Part shown: piece after piece, positions 11,359-21,700 of the stretch | Position numbering within the stretch: position 1 is the first letter of the stretch | Layout: the number at the start of each line of letters is the position of its first letter | NCBI GenBank assembly: GCA_958298945.1 | Contig: OY282607.1 | Location: 80,937,868-81,001,867, forward strand | Reading direction: 5' to 3' | Source: Atherix ibis | Taxonomy: Eukaryota; Arthropoda; Insecta; Diptera; Athericidae | Length of the DNA stretch: 64,000 nt | Notes under the pieces: generated by a model | What the model was told of the DNA's origin: nothing | Database searches by the model: none | The model's input: only the letters and a program-made list of their open reading frames with translations | Position numbers and translations under genes: made by a program

Positions 11359-11804
11359 GATTATAGTTGATAGCTGATGATGTCATTTTTGGCTTTTGCC
11401 ACAATATATTGGAACTGAGGAGCAACTATTGAATCAAGGCAACTTTGGGATTTGGAACAGTTGATTTGGTTTCTTCTCGATTATTTATCATGTCATTATT
11501 TTGATTGCTTTTGGTCTTCTTAACAAATTTGTTTCCAATAATAGCCAAACTTGATACACATACCAGCCATTCAATATTCGTTCAATTCCTCTCTACGGTA
11601 TCATTTCTTCACTCTATTCTATCACACAGTATAGATTGATTGATTTAGTCAGCATTCAATTCTTCAAAGTTTCTTCTTATTGAAAAGTTTAATATTTTTC
11701 ACTTAAGGTCTTATTTGATTTATTATTTAAGGGAGACTTCATAAAATGTCCAATAATGATGATTTAGCGAATTCCTACAAAGTCAATCAAAGTTTTTTTT
11801 TAAC

Positions 11805-11865
11805 TTTTCACAGTTACCAGCCATTGTTACGCCAAAATTTTTTCACAGTTACCAGCCATTGTTAC
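11805..11865. repeat. 26-bp direct repeat, 35-bp period
   Basis: TTTTCACAGTTACCAGCCAT followed by TGTTAC occurs identically at 11805-11830 and 11840-11865, separated by 9 bp. Perfect identity in decayed surroundings implies a recent local duplication. Confidence 0.9.
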
Positions 11866-12559
11866 TTTGTAATATAAATCATTTGCTTCGGTAGGTCTAA
11901 TTTACTGAATATCACTAAATAACAACAATAGTATAAGCAAAAACAATAACAAAAGAAAAAACTTTCTGTATTAATGGAAATTCATGATTTTCTTACCTAT
12001 AACAAGAGGAAATTTCCATACAAAAAACTTGTGGCATTTACATTTCTGAAAATATTGATTTTATATATACTAGCACCCATTAAAATGGTAGGCATTTCGT
12101 TTTTTTTTTAAAATCATTTCTCATATCAAACGTTAAGGAAAAAAAGGGTAGGAAGTTTTTGTGACTATACTAATGAAGTTGTTTGTGATAAGATTAACTG
12201 GTTAATCCAATTTAAGTAAGACTTTCAGTATATTAATAAAGAACATTTTGATTTTATACAAATCTTAATTAAGTTTATACACAAAAAACTCCAAAAACGA
12301 ATTCATCCATAAAACATGAGTAAAGCAAAGGGAAATTGGTAAAATTTGTTGCACTTCGATAATTAAATTTATTAATAATTAAGAAAAGGTTTAACGAGTA
12401 ATATTATAGTATAGATATTATTGAACATCGAAAAGGATTAAAATTGAATAATTTTTTGAACTCTTCTATTTATAAATCCGATTTGAAGAAAGGGAAATAA
12501 TATGTTTAACAAATGTTTTTCTAGAAATTAAGAGTTTTTTTTAAATTTTTTGTACATCA

Positions 12560-13035
12560 AAGTTATTTTTTTCAAAGTTAGCTATACATCAGCGGAGGTG
12601 TTGTTTCCACTCTTCGTCGCAGTGCTGGAAGGCTTCAACTGGAATTGCCTTCAGCTTATGGGTTACACTCCTTTAGATATTATTGACAACCATTCTTTTA
12701 TAATGTCCTTCTGGGCTACACTCGTTTGCAATGTCCTATCCGAGTGTCTATAATTTTTGATTTGACATGAATAACTTCTTTCTGGGCCTCCCAAGTTCTT
12801 CTGTATAAAAAAAATTCTTTTTACAAAGAAATCCTTGAAAGGTTCCACATTTGTCACCTTCCACTGCTTCTTGGCCTTCCAAAAATGCCTAATGCCAGGG
12901 AAAAACTACTAATCTTGATAGGGAATGTTCACCATAGTCTCATTGGAACTTTTCGTAAGTTAAACTAGCGGATTTACAATCTTTAACAAAAAATTTTGAT
13001 GGGACGTCGTTACTCCAACATTCACTGTTTACTCT
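12560..13035 (-). mobile_element. M2 copy B, part 1 (split by repeat X)
   Basis: Minus strand from low coordinates: the C-terminal block VNNI, SVTHKLKAIPVEAFQHCDEE, WKQHLRRCIANFEKN, the best preserved M2 C terminus in the window. The N-terminal block at about 12900-13015 contains the sequence of SL-YEKLQ and the KFFVKLGK region in broken frames. The middle (12690-12890) differs from copies A, D and F and shows no HDN block, so this copy had its own internal deletion. The element is interrupted near 13035 by repeat X and resumes at about 13890. Confidence 0.65.
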
Positions 13036-13039
13036 CTAC

Positions 13040-13885
13040 AGGATTGCGTTCGTATTGTACGAGGTTTAATCCCTTAAAGGGGTCTCTTCTGGGAGAACGA
13101 TCAAACAATGATCGATAACAGAAGTGGCTCTTACGGGTCTTGGTAAATACGCGATCCTGGGCCGGTCTAGTAGTGCCTAGGAATTTGCAAGGTTCCTTAT
13201 TATACGTCTTTCGTGGTACTACGAGTATCAGGTGACCCATGGTGTTAAAACACACTGTGCCTGATCATTAAGATGAGATGCCTTTGGCTGAAAGGCAGTG
13301 GCTGTAGTTTAATACCTATATCGTGGGTGCAGTTTTAGAACTTACTACAAATAGAGGATAATTAGCTTGTAATTGGTAAGTAACTATTAGTTGGTATAGT
13401 GGAACCTGTGATGGATAAAGCTGGTGAAGTGCGGGACCAGATAGAATTGAAGGATGGGTTGCTTGATTGCTTTATGCATAGAGTAATAGGCAGGTTTTGT
13501 TTAGGTAGAATTGTAGAGTTGGTGATAACACTTGACATTAGAATGTAACAGAATAAGAAGTGGAGATAAGAAAGTGAACAGGAAGGCAGAATTTCTGAAT
13601 GCGTCCATTTTCCATTAGAAAAAAACTGAAGGGGTTTACGAGTAGGAGTGAAAAACGTGTGAGGGTTCGACTGCATGAGACGATTTAAGAAATTTATTAA
13701 GAGGAGATAAAGATGGAAAACGAGCATGATGAATGCAACTATTTGTGCTGGCAAAATCCATTACAAGTACAGATCTGTGAGTGCTGATTGTGTATATCCC
13801 AATTCCTATGGCCGTAGGCGACCCGTGGTATCTTGTTTAAGGATAGGAAAATCACGTATAACAAAAGAATTATTCTATATGAGGT
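13040..13885. repeat. dispersed repeat X, copy 1, inserted in M2 copy B
   Basis: GC-richer segment that recurs at 62283-62970. Shared landmarks in the same order: GGTCTCTTCTGGG, AGAAGTGGC, GGGTCTTGG, GCCGGTCTAG-A-TGCCTAG, ACACAGTGTGCCTGATTAG-like, GGTGTCTTTGGCTGAAA-like, TAATACCTA-ATCG-GGGT, TTAGCTTGTAATTG and GTGG-TGTAACTGG-like. Both copies have a hairpin near the start (here 13086-13124). I found no transposase, reverse transcriptase or TIR. It may be part of an LTR or other retroelement, but the class is not shown. The outer limits are set by the neighbouring M2 pieces and are approximate. Confidence 0.6.
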
Positions 13886-13889
13886 TTTA

Positions 13890-14005
13890 ACTCGTAACAT
13901 ACATCTAGAAAAGACATCTAGAAACGCAGAAGCTATATTGAGGAAAAATACACAGTGTTGCAATATTTCTGTAAATGAGGCCTGAGCTTTTCTGGCATAC
14001 CTCAT
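13890..14005 (-). mobile_element. M2 copy B, part 2 (terminal segment)
   Basis: After repeat X the M2 terminal sequence resumes: ACACAGTGTTGCAATATTTC, then TCTGGCATACCTCATAT, matching copy E (ATATTGTCAAATTACGCTCA, TTCTACCACACTGCAA) and copy F (TTTTCTACCACACCCTTATA). The outermost bases (ACCTC-TAT, reverse complement ATA-GAGGT) resemble the terminus of the mariner at 206-1469. This places the M2 end at about 14005. Confidence 0.55.
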
Positions 14006-14009
14006 ATGT

Positions 14010-15775
14010 TTCCAAAGCTCCATTATTACCTTCTATCACCTTGATTTTTTTTATCATATTCATTTGGTCTATTCTTAGCCTCTTTCACTTAGAGTTACAA
14101 CTTTAGAAAGTAAAGGAAACCTATTCTTGCAAGCAGAGGCTTTTATCTTCATAGTGAAGAGTTGGCACCATATTTTTTTTAAATTTAATTTACTTTATCA
14201 AGTAATATAGCCTTTTGACGCTCTTTATATTTTTTTTGAGAAAACCATAAATAATTTCGTCAAAAATTTATACTTGCACTGCTAATCTAAAAGGACTTTA
14301 CGACAGGTACCATTACTTTTCTGCCACACTTCATATATATTGACACTCTTTTCGTTATGCACATCTATGAATGGCTATTTAAAAGCGATCAAGAATGACA
14401 AATTGAACATTTTGATAAGAAAGAACGATGTAAAAGGAGATACGAACAACAAATTTGTATTCATAGAAGCAAAAAGTAAAAGATCCCTGTTGCTATTAAA
14501 AATAATCCTTCAAATATTTCTGAATCCAAGTTGAGAAAGTAAAAAAAAATAATGGAAAATTCATTGAACAAATGCCGTATTTCAATTAAAATCGAATCTG
14601 AAAATCAACAATCGATTGACAATAACATACTCGCATATTTAGCTAAGCTCAACAGGAAAAAACTTTGGAGTCTTAATCGATATTTCTTTATATTTTTTTT
14701 TCTTCTTCGGGGCTTTTCTATACACCGTCTGTTATAATATAGTCTTAGATATTTACAAGAACACTCCCCCAAATCTTTCGAGTTTCTTATCACTTGTGCG
14801 TTTTTTTTTTATAACAAAAAATTTCCATTTCTCCGCCGTACCTCTTTCAATTTCCTGAGAAGAATATTTTCTATTTTCACCATTCAGTGCCTTATCCATA
14901 TGACAGGACTATAAATTGATTTGAAAATTTTTGGGTTCCCAGGTGCAACTGAAATTTGAAATTGTTTTTTTTTTGCTTCCCCATCTCTGTTCACATTTAT
15001 TCATGTTGTGTGTAAGATGTTGCCTTTAATTTTATAGGAATTTATTTTATATTCGTATTAAGATTAGTAAATTTTCAAAGGAGCTTTTCCGTTTTGATAA
15101 TTCGTTATGTAGTCATAATGCGTTTAGGATTTCCTTTAACGACTTCATTTTATAGGTTTTTCAAGTAATTTCTTTACTTTTGGAAGGTTTTGATGAATTT
15201 AGTACGAGTGCAATTTAGATTAAACTAAAAATCGGTTTTTCATTTCCATAATATTAACGTTATAGATTCGAATCTATAAAAGTGAACATTATTGCTCTTT
15301 ACATATAAAACATAATATTATTTTTTGTATAATGTAACTATAAATTCAACTCTACTTCTGTTAGAGCAAATTAGTTCTAATTTAATAGATTATCTTCTAT
15401 AATGTAACTATAAGTTCAACTCTACTTCTGTTATAATAGGAATTAATAGAGAGCATTTTATAAAATGACTTAAATCTATTGATTTGTATGATTTTGGCTA
15501 GAACATTTTACATAGTTTAAGCTGAATATTTTTTGACTATTATCTTCAGATTTGGAAATTTAAAAAAAATATTTATCATAATATACTCTATTATAATTAC
15601 AGTACTTTAAAAAAAAATTAATTATATTATGTCATGTTCAAATCGAGTTATACTTTTAATAGCTACACATTTGTTTTGAAAGGTTGGTTGCATTTTGATT
15701 AGTTGGCTGGACCGCAAGCACGTGACTATTTAACTGCATACTAAAAGTTAAGTTTATTATTCATTAAAAAAGACA
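14010..15775. other. AT-rich intergenic stretch, no gene seen
   Basis: Nothing beyond AT-rich sequence and a 36-bp direct repeat (next entry). Open frames at 14340-14534 and 14552-14737 are Lys/Asn/Ile/Leu-rich with no recognisable motif; I do not call them. Confidence 0.5.
15328..15433. repeat. 36-bp direct repeat, 70-bp period
   Basis: TATAATGTAACTATAAATTC followed by AACTCTACTTCTGTTA occurs at 15328-15363 and at 15398-15433 with a single A/G difference. Confidence 0.9.
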
Positions 15776-15779
15776 ATTA

Positions 15780-16150
15780 AAAATATCTATATCAGTTTTT
15801 GATCTGTTTTACCAAATATATAGCTGCTTGAGCATGAGTTTCTTCAGCTCGCTTTCAATTATTTTCCGGTACGTGGTTTATCAATTAGTGAAAAATCCCC
15901 AGATCGGAATTTTGTAAGCCATCTTCGTATCTGTCGAAATTTGATGACATCTGCTCCATACACTTCGCAAATGTTTTTGGTTGCCACACTCACGGTATTG
16001 TCTTTACGGAATTCATAAAGTAAACAATGACGTAAATGCATTTTATCGACCGACACTTTGAAAAAATACAAGGGCTCTTTACTGTACTCTGACCAGGCCA
16101 AAACTGAATAGAAAGTAGAGAGAAAGCATCCTTTATACAATAGAATCATT
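15780..16150 (-). pseudogene. mariner transposase N-terminal fragment
   Basis: The minus strand reads KVSVDKMHLRHCLLYEFRKD, then VATKNICEVYGADVIKFRQI and RRWLTKFRSGDFSLIDKPRT. This is the first helix-turn-helix and linker of a mellifera/irritans-type mariner transposase (family pattern: HLLYYFRKG--A--A---IC-VYG, FRSGDF-L-D-PR-GRP). The frame is open for about 95 codons, so decay is moderate. The catalytic domain is absent: below about 15850 the similarity fades within a few codons. No TIR was identified. Confidence 0.8.
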
Positions 16151-16651
16151 TAAAAGAAGATACTATTCATCATTTCTGAAGAAAAATTTTTTTTACCTAG
16201 GATCATAAAAAACGGTCATAACTTTTGCACAATAGTTAGTTACGATTAGATTATATATATTATCTAATATTTTTTCGAAGAATATGAGAATTATTTTAAA
16301 AAATAAATATTTTTGAACGGTATATTTTTACGGATTTAATGGCGTCAACATTATCTTTTGTAAATTTGTCTCACATCAAAGGCAATATTTTTGTTTAAAG
16401 CCGCAAAATAAATTTTTTGTGGGTTTTGAAAACAGTCGACTCATTTTCGAAGTAAATTTAAATAATTTGGAAACGTTATTCCAGCGAGAATTCATCCATG
16501 TTGAATGGCAAATCATAAAGAGTGAAAATTCTAACAAACTTTGACAGATGACAGCAGGTTTGACATTTAATGCTACGATCAGATCATCTGAAAAAAGCTT
16601 GAATTATTTGAGCCAAATGTTTGTCTCAAATGCGTCCAACTTTTTAACACC

Positions 16652-17505
16652 GATTACACCATTCGAGCAATGGATGAATTATTGCCTAAGTTGGCACATT
16701 TATGCTTGAGTCTTCGAAGGGGAAATGACAATGTCTCGATCATGGGATCGAACCCTCGAACCATTTTCGAGCAGTGATTACACGTGAACTCGATCAAAGT
16801 TCGCCCAGTCAGAATTTTTGCTATGTTAGCTACGATTTTTTCTCTATTAATTTGACATTTAACATTTGTTTCGTTTCCGTGAACGATTTTCAATTATAGT
16901 TTTTTCATTTTGCAGTCCAATACATTTGGTAATCAAGGAAAAGGTAAAAAAAAATATTCGAACAACATAAAAAAATATGGTAAAAATGGAAAATAGGATA
17001 ATTCGAGAGAATGCACAACGAAAGCGAAGAATAGTAATGGGAGTAGCGGTCGCTGCGTTGTGACTGATGTTGGACGAAAGCGAAAGCGATGACAATCAAG
17101 AGCTACAGCCCAAAAAGTGTTTGGTTGTAGGAAGCGTGGTAAGGACGGTGCAAACGGAAAGTTACTTTCGAAGCATCCCGGTAGTGATAACTTCGATCAC
17201 GATGATACAGCAAGGATAATTTCGATCACCTTTCGGAGCTGGTCTGACCGTTATTCGGCAAATTAGATACGCCAATGTCTAGAATAGGCAATTCAACGTC
17301 ACTGGCGTCGTCGTTTTAAATAATCGAGCGTCTACAATTAGAGGCGATTACACCATTTGAGCAAATTCCATATTTTGATCGTCTCGAACATGCTTGATCA
17401 AGGGGAAGGTGTGCATCCTCCATGTTCGAGCATATATTACATCGCTCGAGACGAAAAAATAGATAATTCTTCCTATTATTCGAGCATTTTTCGAATGGTG
17501 TAATC
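16652..17505. mobile_element. foldback-like TIR DNA transposon, possibly PIF/Harbinger-related
   Basis: The outer ends carry a perfect 15-bp inverted repeat GATTACACCATTCGA (16652-16666; reverse complement at 17491-17505). The same terminal motif recurs in direct orientation at 17346. The left end and the inner copy share further sequence (TGCTTGA...AAGGGGAA). The interior (16986 onward, plus strand) can be read as MENRIIRENAQRKRRIVMGV, then AVAAL and a stop, followed in another frame by LDESESDDNQELQPKK. This resembles the basic then acidic N terminus of insect PIF/Harbinger nucleases, but I see no catalytic domain. Superfamily assignment is therefore weak; the TIR structure is firm. Confidence 0.55.
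17346..17505. repeat. 160-bp palindromic MITE-like unit at the right end of the TIR element
   Basis: GATTACACCATTTGA at 17346-17360 and the reverse complement of GATTACACCATTCGA at 17491-17505 bound a unit with an internal perfect stem (CTCGAACATG 17383-17392 pairing with CATGTTCGAG 17421-17430). It could be a stand-alone miniature element or the duplicated subterminal region of the larger element. Confidence 0.6.
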
Positions 17506-17883
17506 ATAGTTTCATCCTATCGCAGTAACTGTCACATGTAACATAAATAATTGGTAGTTGTAGGCTGCATTCTATATAAATATACAATAGTTTTCTACCA
17601 AAATATTCTTTCATATTTGTAGTTGTCCCAAAACTATAGTCTTTATAATATCCTTATTTAGTAGATTTGAATTTTTTAAACTTTTTTAAAATGAAAATAA
17701 ATATAAATTGATCAATTTATGATAGTTTTTCTACTGATAATATTCTCCAGTCGTCCTTTATTGTTATTCCCGGTTCACCATCAATTGTCCTAAAGTAAAA
17801 AAATCTTGTAGAATTTGATCGGTTTGAGATATTTTGATTGATTTTTCTTACATTTTCATCTGTAATTTCGCTACTTTTTAATA

Positions 17884-18763
17884 TGGGGTTTTCCAAAAAA
17901 AGTGATATGATTTCTAAGTGATATTTAGGCCATTTGTAATATGTCATGATCTATCATTTTTTCCCCATTGTATTCAGTAATGTTTCAATTTCATCATGGA
18001 GAGATATACGCAAGAACAACGTTTACAAATTATTCAATTTTATTATCAAAATAATCGTTATCCAATTGCAACTTTTCGTGCACTCACTTTCATTTGAGTG
18101 GTGTGATAAATAAACAAAACTGTCGATTCTGGTGCGAAGAAAATCCACAAATTATTCATGAACACCCATTACATTCACCTAAATCGACAGTTTGGTGTGG
18201 TTTTTGGTCTGGTGGAATCATCGGTCCGTACTTCTTTCGAAATGAAACTGGTAACACCGTTACTGTCAATGGAGAGCGGTATAGATCGATGATACGAACT
18301 TTTTATGGCCGAAATTGGAAGAAGTTGATCTTGACAACATCTGGTTCCAACAAGACGGAGCTACGTGCCACACAGCACGTGCAACAACCGAATTATTGCG
18401 AGAAAAGTTTGGAGATTCGATTATTTCAAGAAATTGTGACATTGAATGGCCTCCAAGAAGTTGTGATTTATTTGAAGTCATTGGTCTTTAGCAATAAACC
18501 AGACTCTCTTCAAGCTTTAGAAGTCAATATTGAACGTGCTATTCATGACATACGACTTGATTTAGTGGAAAAAGTGCTCGAAAATTGGCTTCATCGAATT
18601 CGTTCCTGCAAAAGAAGTCGTGGAGGCCATTTGAATGACGTTTTATTCAGAACTTAATTGTATCGATTGTACTTCACATTAAACAAAAAACATTTGAATT
18701 TCCTTAACAATTAGTATGTTTTTTTAATAAAAGAAATCATATTACTCTTTTTGGAAAACCCTA
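17884..18763 (+). mobile_element. D,D41D Tc1/mariner element with TIRs and TA duplication, internally deleted
   Basis: 880 bp. The left end is TGGGGTTTTCCAAAAAAAGT; the reverse complement of the right end is TAGGGTTTTCCAAAAAGAGT. The match extends through ATATGATTTC (27 of about 30). TA flanks both sides (17882-17883, 18764-18765). Unlike most fragments here, its sense strand is plus. The coding remnant is listed below. This copy gives the clearest D,D41D termini in the window. Confidence 0.88.
17998..18657 (+). pseudogene. D,D41D transposase pseudogene with large internal deletion
   Basis: Starts with an ATG at 17998 reading MERYTQEQRLQIIQFYYQNN, the family N terminus. At about 18087 it jumps to HFHLSGVINKQNCRFW, so roughly 130 codons with the rest of the DNA-binding domain and the first catalytic aspartate are lost. 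The frame from 18094 then runs through HSPKSTVWCGFWSGGIIGPY and FF, TVNGERYRSMIRTFYG. A +1 frame carries IWFQQDGATCHTARATTELL, the second aspartate, to FGDSIISRN and WPPRSCDL, where the TPLD third-aspartate motif is deleted. The original frame then resumes with LVEKVLENWLHRIRSCKRSR and GGHL and ends at 18657. It is dead but well preserved in blocks. Confidence 0.88.
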
Positions 18764-18769
18764 TAAATA

Positions 18770-21700
18770 TTAAATGGCAAACTTTGACTAAATAAACGCT
18801 ATTTTTAATGTTATATATATTAAACAGTTATTAAATGACAGGACTATACTTGCCGAACTACAAAATAAACAACCCATTATAGTTTGTTTTTGGGTTCTTG
18901 TACCAAAAATATTAAATAAAATTTACTTTTAAATCGTAAGCAAAATAAAAAGATAACGAAAACATATAATCAATGAATGCGAAGGTAAATTTATCTTTTT
19001 GATACAAGATGCCACAAAAATAGAATTAAATTTTTTTTTTTGCCTTCCAGTTAAGCATGAAAAAAAACCACCAATTTGTATATTTTTTATAGCAATTGTG
19101 CTATTGTAAACAAGGATTTTTTTTGCACACACATTGGATGTTACTGATTTATGAAAAGTCATTCTGATGAAGCAATTTTCTTCTATATAAACTGAGATTA
19201 CATGTAGCTAAAAAAAACAAGGTATTTTCTTCTTTTGTAAATTAAACAACTACGAGTATCTTAGAAGATGAAAAAATTGACAAAAAGCAAAAAAAAATTT
19301 TTTGTTGGTTTGAAAAACATTTCTTTTAGTATAGTCTACAGTAAGCAGACAGGAGCTTATTCGTAACTCGAATGTAAACGAAACGAAAGCGGACGTAGAT
19401 AGATAGAGATATGTAATAGTTCTTAAGTGAGAAGTCCTTTTACATATCATTCCCTTGAGAGGGAAATAATGAATTCAACGTACTTGCAAATGTATAGTTG
19501 GTCCTGTTTATCTTATAGCGCTAGAAGATTTTATATAAATACAAGCAACTATCAACTTAATCGCAAGTAAAAAGTTATACAGGATCTACATGAATATTTA
19601 TGATTTATGACAGAGATATGAATATTTATGTTTGGTTATATATTTTTATTTTTTCCCTTTCAAGATGGCAAGAAAAATAGAATAGAAAACTTGCCAGTTA
19701 CTCTTAATTAAATTCAATTTTTTCTTATTTGAGAGCATAAACAATTATATTTAATGGTATCTACGTAAATATATATAAAAAAATAAAAATATATTATTAT
19801 TTAACTGTAATATTTTTATATACAATATTTATGTATGTCTCCTTATAAAGGATGTCATTTATATATATATATATATATATCATTATGATTTATTAGATAT
19901 TTGGGAATTTCCATTACAGAAAAAGTGGCTTTTCATAATAATGCGCATAATTTTATGCTTGGTAAATAACATAAAACTGAAATGTCTTATCAAAGTGGTC
20001 CCAAGTCAATATTTCAAGTCATATTAATTAAAAACAAAATTTATTATAAATAAAAATGCAACTTAGTGAATTTTCCACAAAATTTTCTATTTCGTAATTC
20101 TTTTTTTATTATTGATTAAAAAATTCATTTGAAGACAAAATATTAGGGGTTAGTAATACTACGAAAATTACTATTCAGACACGTTGTTAATATCTTTGAA
20201 TATGGAAATACTAAAAAATGAACTTTCAATTAAGATTTTTTCTGCTTGGTTTAATCAAAATTTCATATCGATAATATTTCTACTTTCCTTTTAGCAGTCC
20301 TTTCGAAGCGTTGGGACCGTTTTAACAAATATTCTACTTGCATTTGTATCGGGTTTAAGATCAGGTTTTTGTCTTCGCTTAGCAGATGATCAGTCCACTG
20401 TAGCTATTCTATGGTTATTTTCATGTAGTTTTTGGTGCGCTGGCATGCTTCGTCCAATAGGAGAGGAGGCCATTATATCAATTTCGGTTGTTGTCTCTGG
20501 CTAATACGGGTGTTTATTCATGATTAGTTTTTCTTTTTGAACAGCTCGTATTGATATTTCCGTGTTTCTTATGGCTGATATCTTTTTAAGGTGTTTTTCC
20601 GCACTTTATCTTAAGGAAAGCATAACGGGAGAAGGAAATTAGAGTACAATAGATAGTAAAGTATTTTTTTGGGGAATTAGCATAGGACCATGCCTTAGTT
20701 CTTAAGGGCGAACAGTGTTGTTGCTATTGGACGGTGTCAGCCAAATTTGCAGACATCTGCCAAAATGACTTGAAAATGACGTCAAAATCCATCCCAAATT
20801 TGCCTGATCGTCTAATAGGCTAATTTGTGACGTTGGCTATAGAAACTATTTTCTGTATATATTGATATATCCACCAAGCCTCATTATGACCACCTGAATC
20901 TCCACTTAAAGCATGAAATGTAATTATGTTAGAAGCGCCAGGTTTTTAATATTTTATCACATTCTTTTATAATTAAACTATTCATAATATAAAATTCCAA
21001 ACTTTAGACTAAATAAATTTTACGTTAATTGATATATTGTATATTTTTGATATCTGTTAAATAACAGGGTTTTTTTTTTATGAATTAGAAATTTCAAAAA
21101 TGCCCAATCAAATAAGTACTATCTGCTTCAATTATTTTATATTCTATTTATAAGAAATTTATCGATAAAATTCATACAATATTATTAAAACGGAAACTTT
21201 AGACATTTATCGATAAATAATGTTGTTTAAATATCCGTTGTACTCAGTGACCGAGAAACTATTACAAAATTTAAGAAGTAATTGTCGATTAAAAATACAA
21301 AAGGATATCATATCAGCAATATATTCATGAATTTAGATTATTTTTGACAGGAAATCGAAACAGATTAATTATATTATAAATATTTTCTGCAAAATTTATC
21401 AAATAAAACGTAAAATGCGTGAAAGAGTGAAGAAAGGCTCCCGATTGTAACTAATATGGTAGTTGTCAAGGATAATTGTTCAGAGAAATTCGATATCTTG
21501 TTGCCCTTGTGCGCCGCACCATTGACGTTGGTTAGATGAGCAGTTAATTTAGCTAAAACATTTTAGGGGGTTTGAAAATAAAAAACTAACAAAAATATTG
21601 ACAAGGGTGTGTTATTTGCCCGATACTGACATTATACAGTATGTACCCTAATAAATTATTCATAAAAGTATTATTGTTAAATAAAATTTAAATTAAATGT

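Larger units (their letters stand above)
9526..12550. other. AT-rich intergenic stretch with simple repeats
   Basis: An (AAT)n microsatellite lies at 10848-10877. A GC-richer patch at 10030-10175 (CGGAGCTGTCCGACGAATGA...) looks like a fragment of something repetitive, but I cannot name it. A second such patch lies at 9650-9790. The candidate frame at 11050-11358 and the duplication at 11805-11865 are listed separately. Confidence 0.5.

Noticed and set aside
14340..14737. Two adjacent plus-strand frames of about 60 codons
   Set aside because: Lys/Asn/Ile-rich and unrelated to any family I can name; expected by chance in a 64-kb AT-rich window.
17717..17947. 76-codon minus-strand frame running into the left TIR of the D,D41D element
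   Set aside because: Spans an element boundary, so it cannot be an ancestral gene of either side; no recognisable motif.
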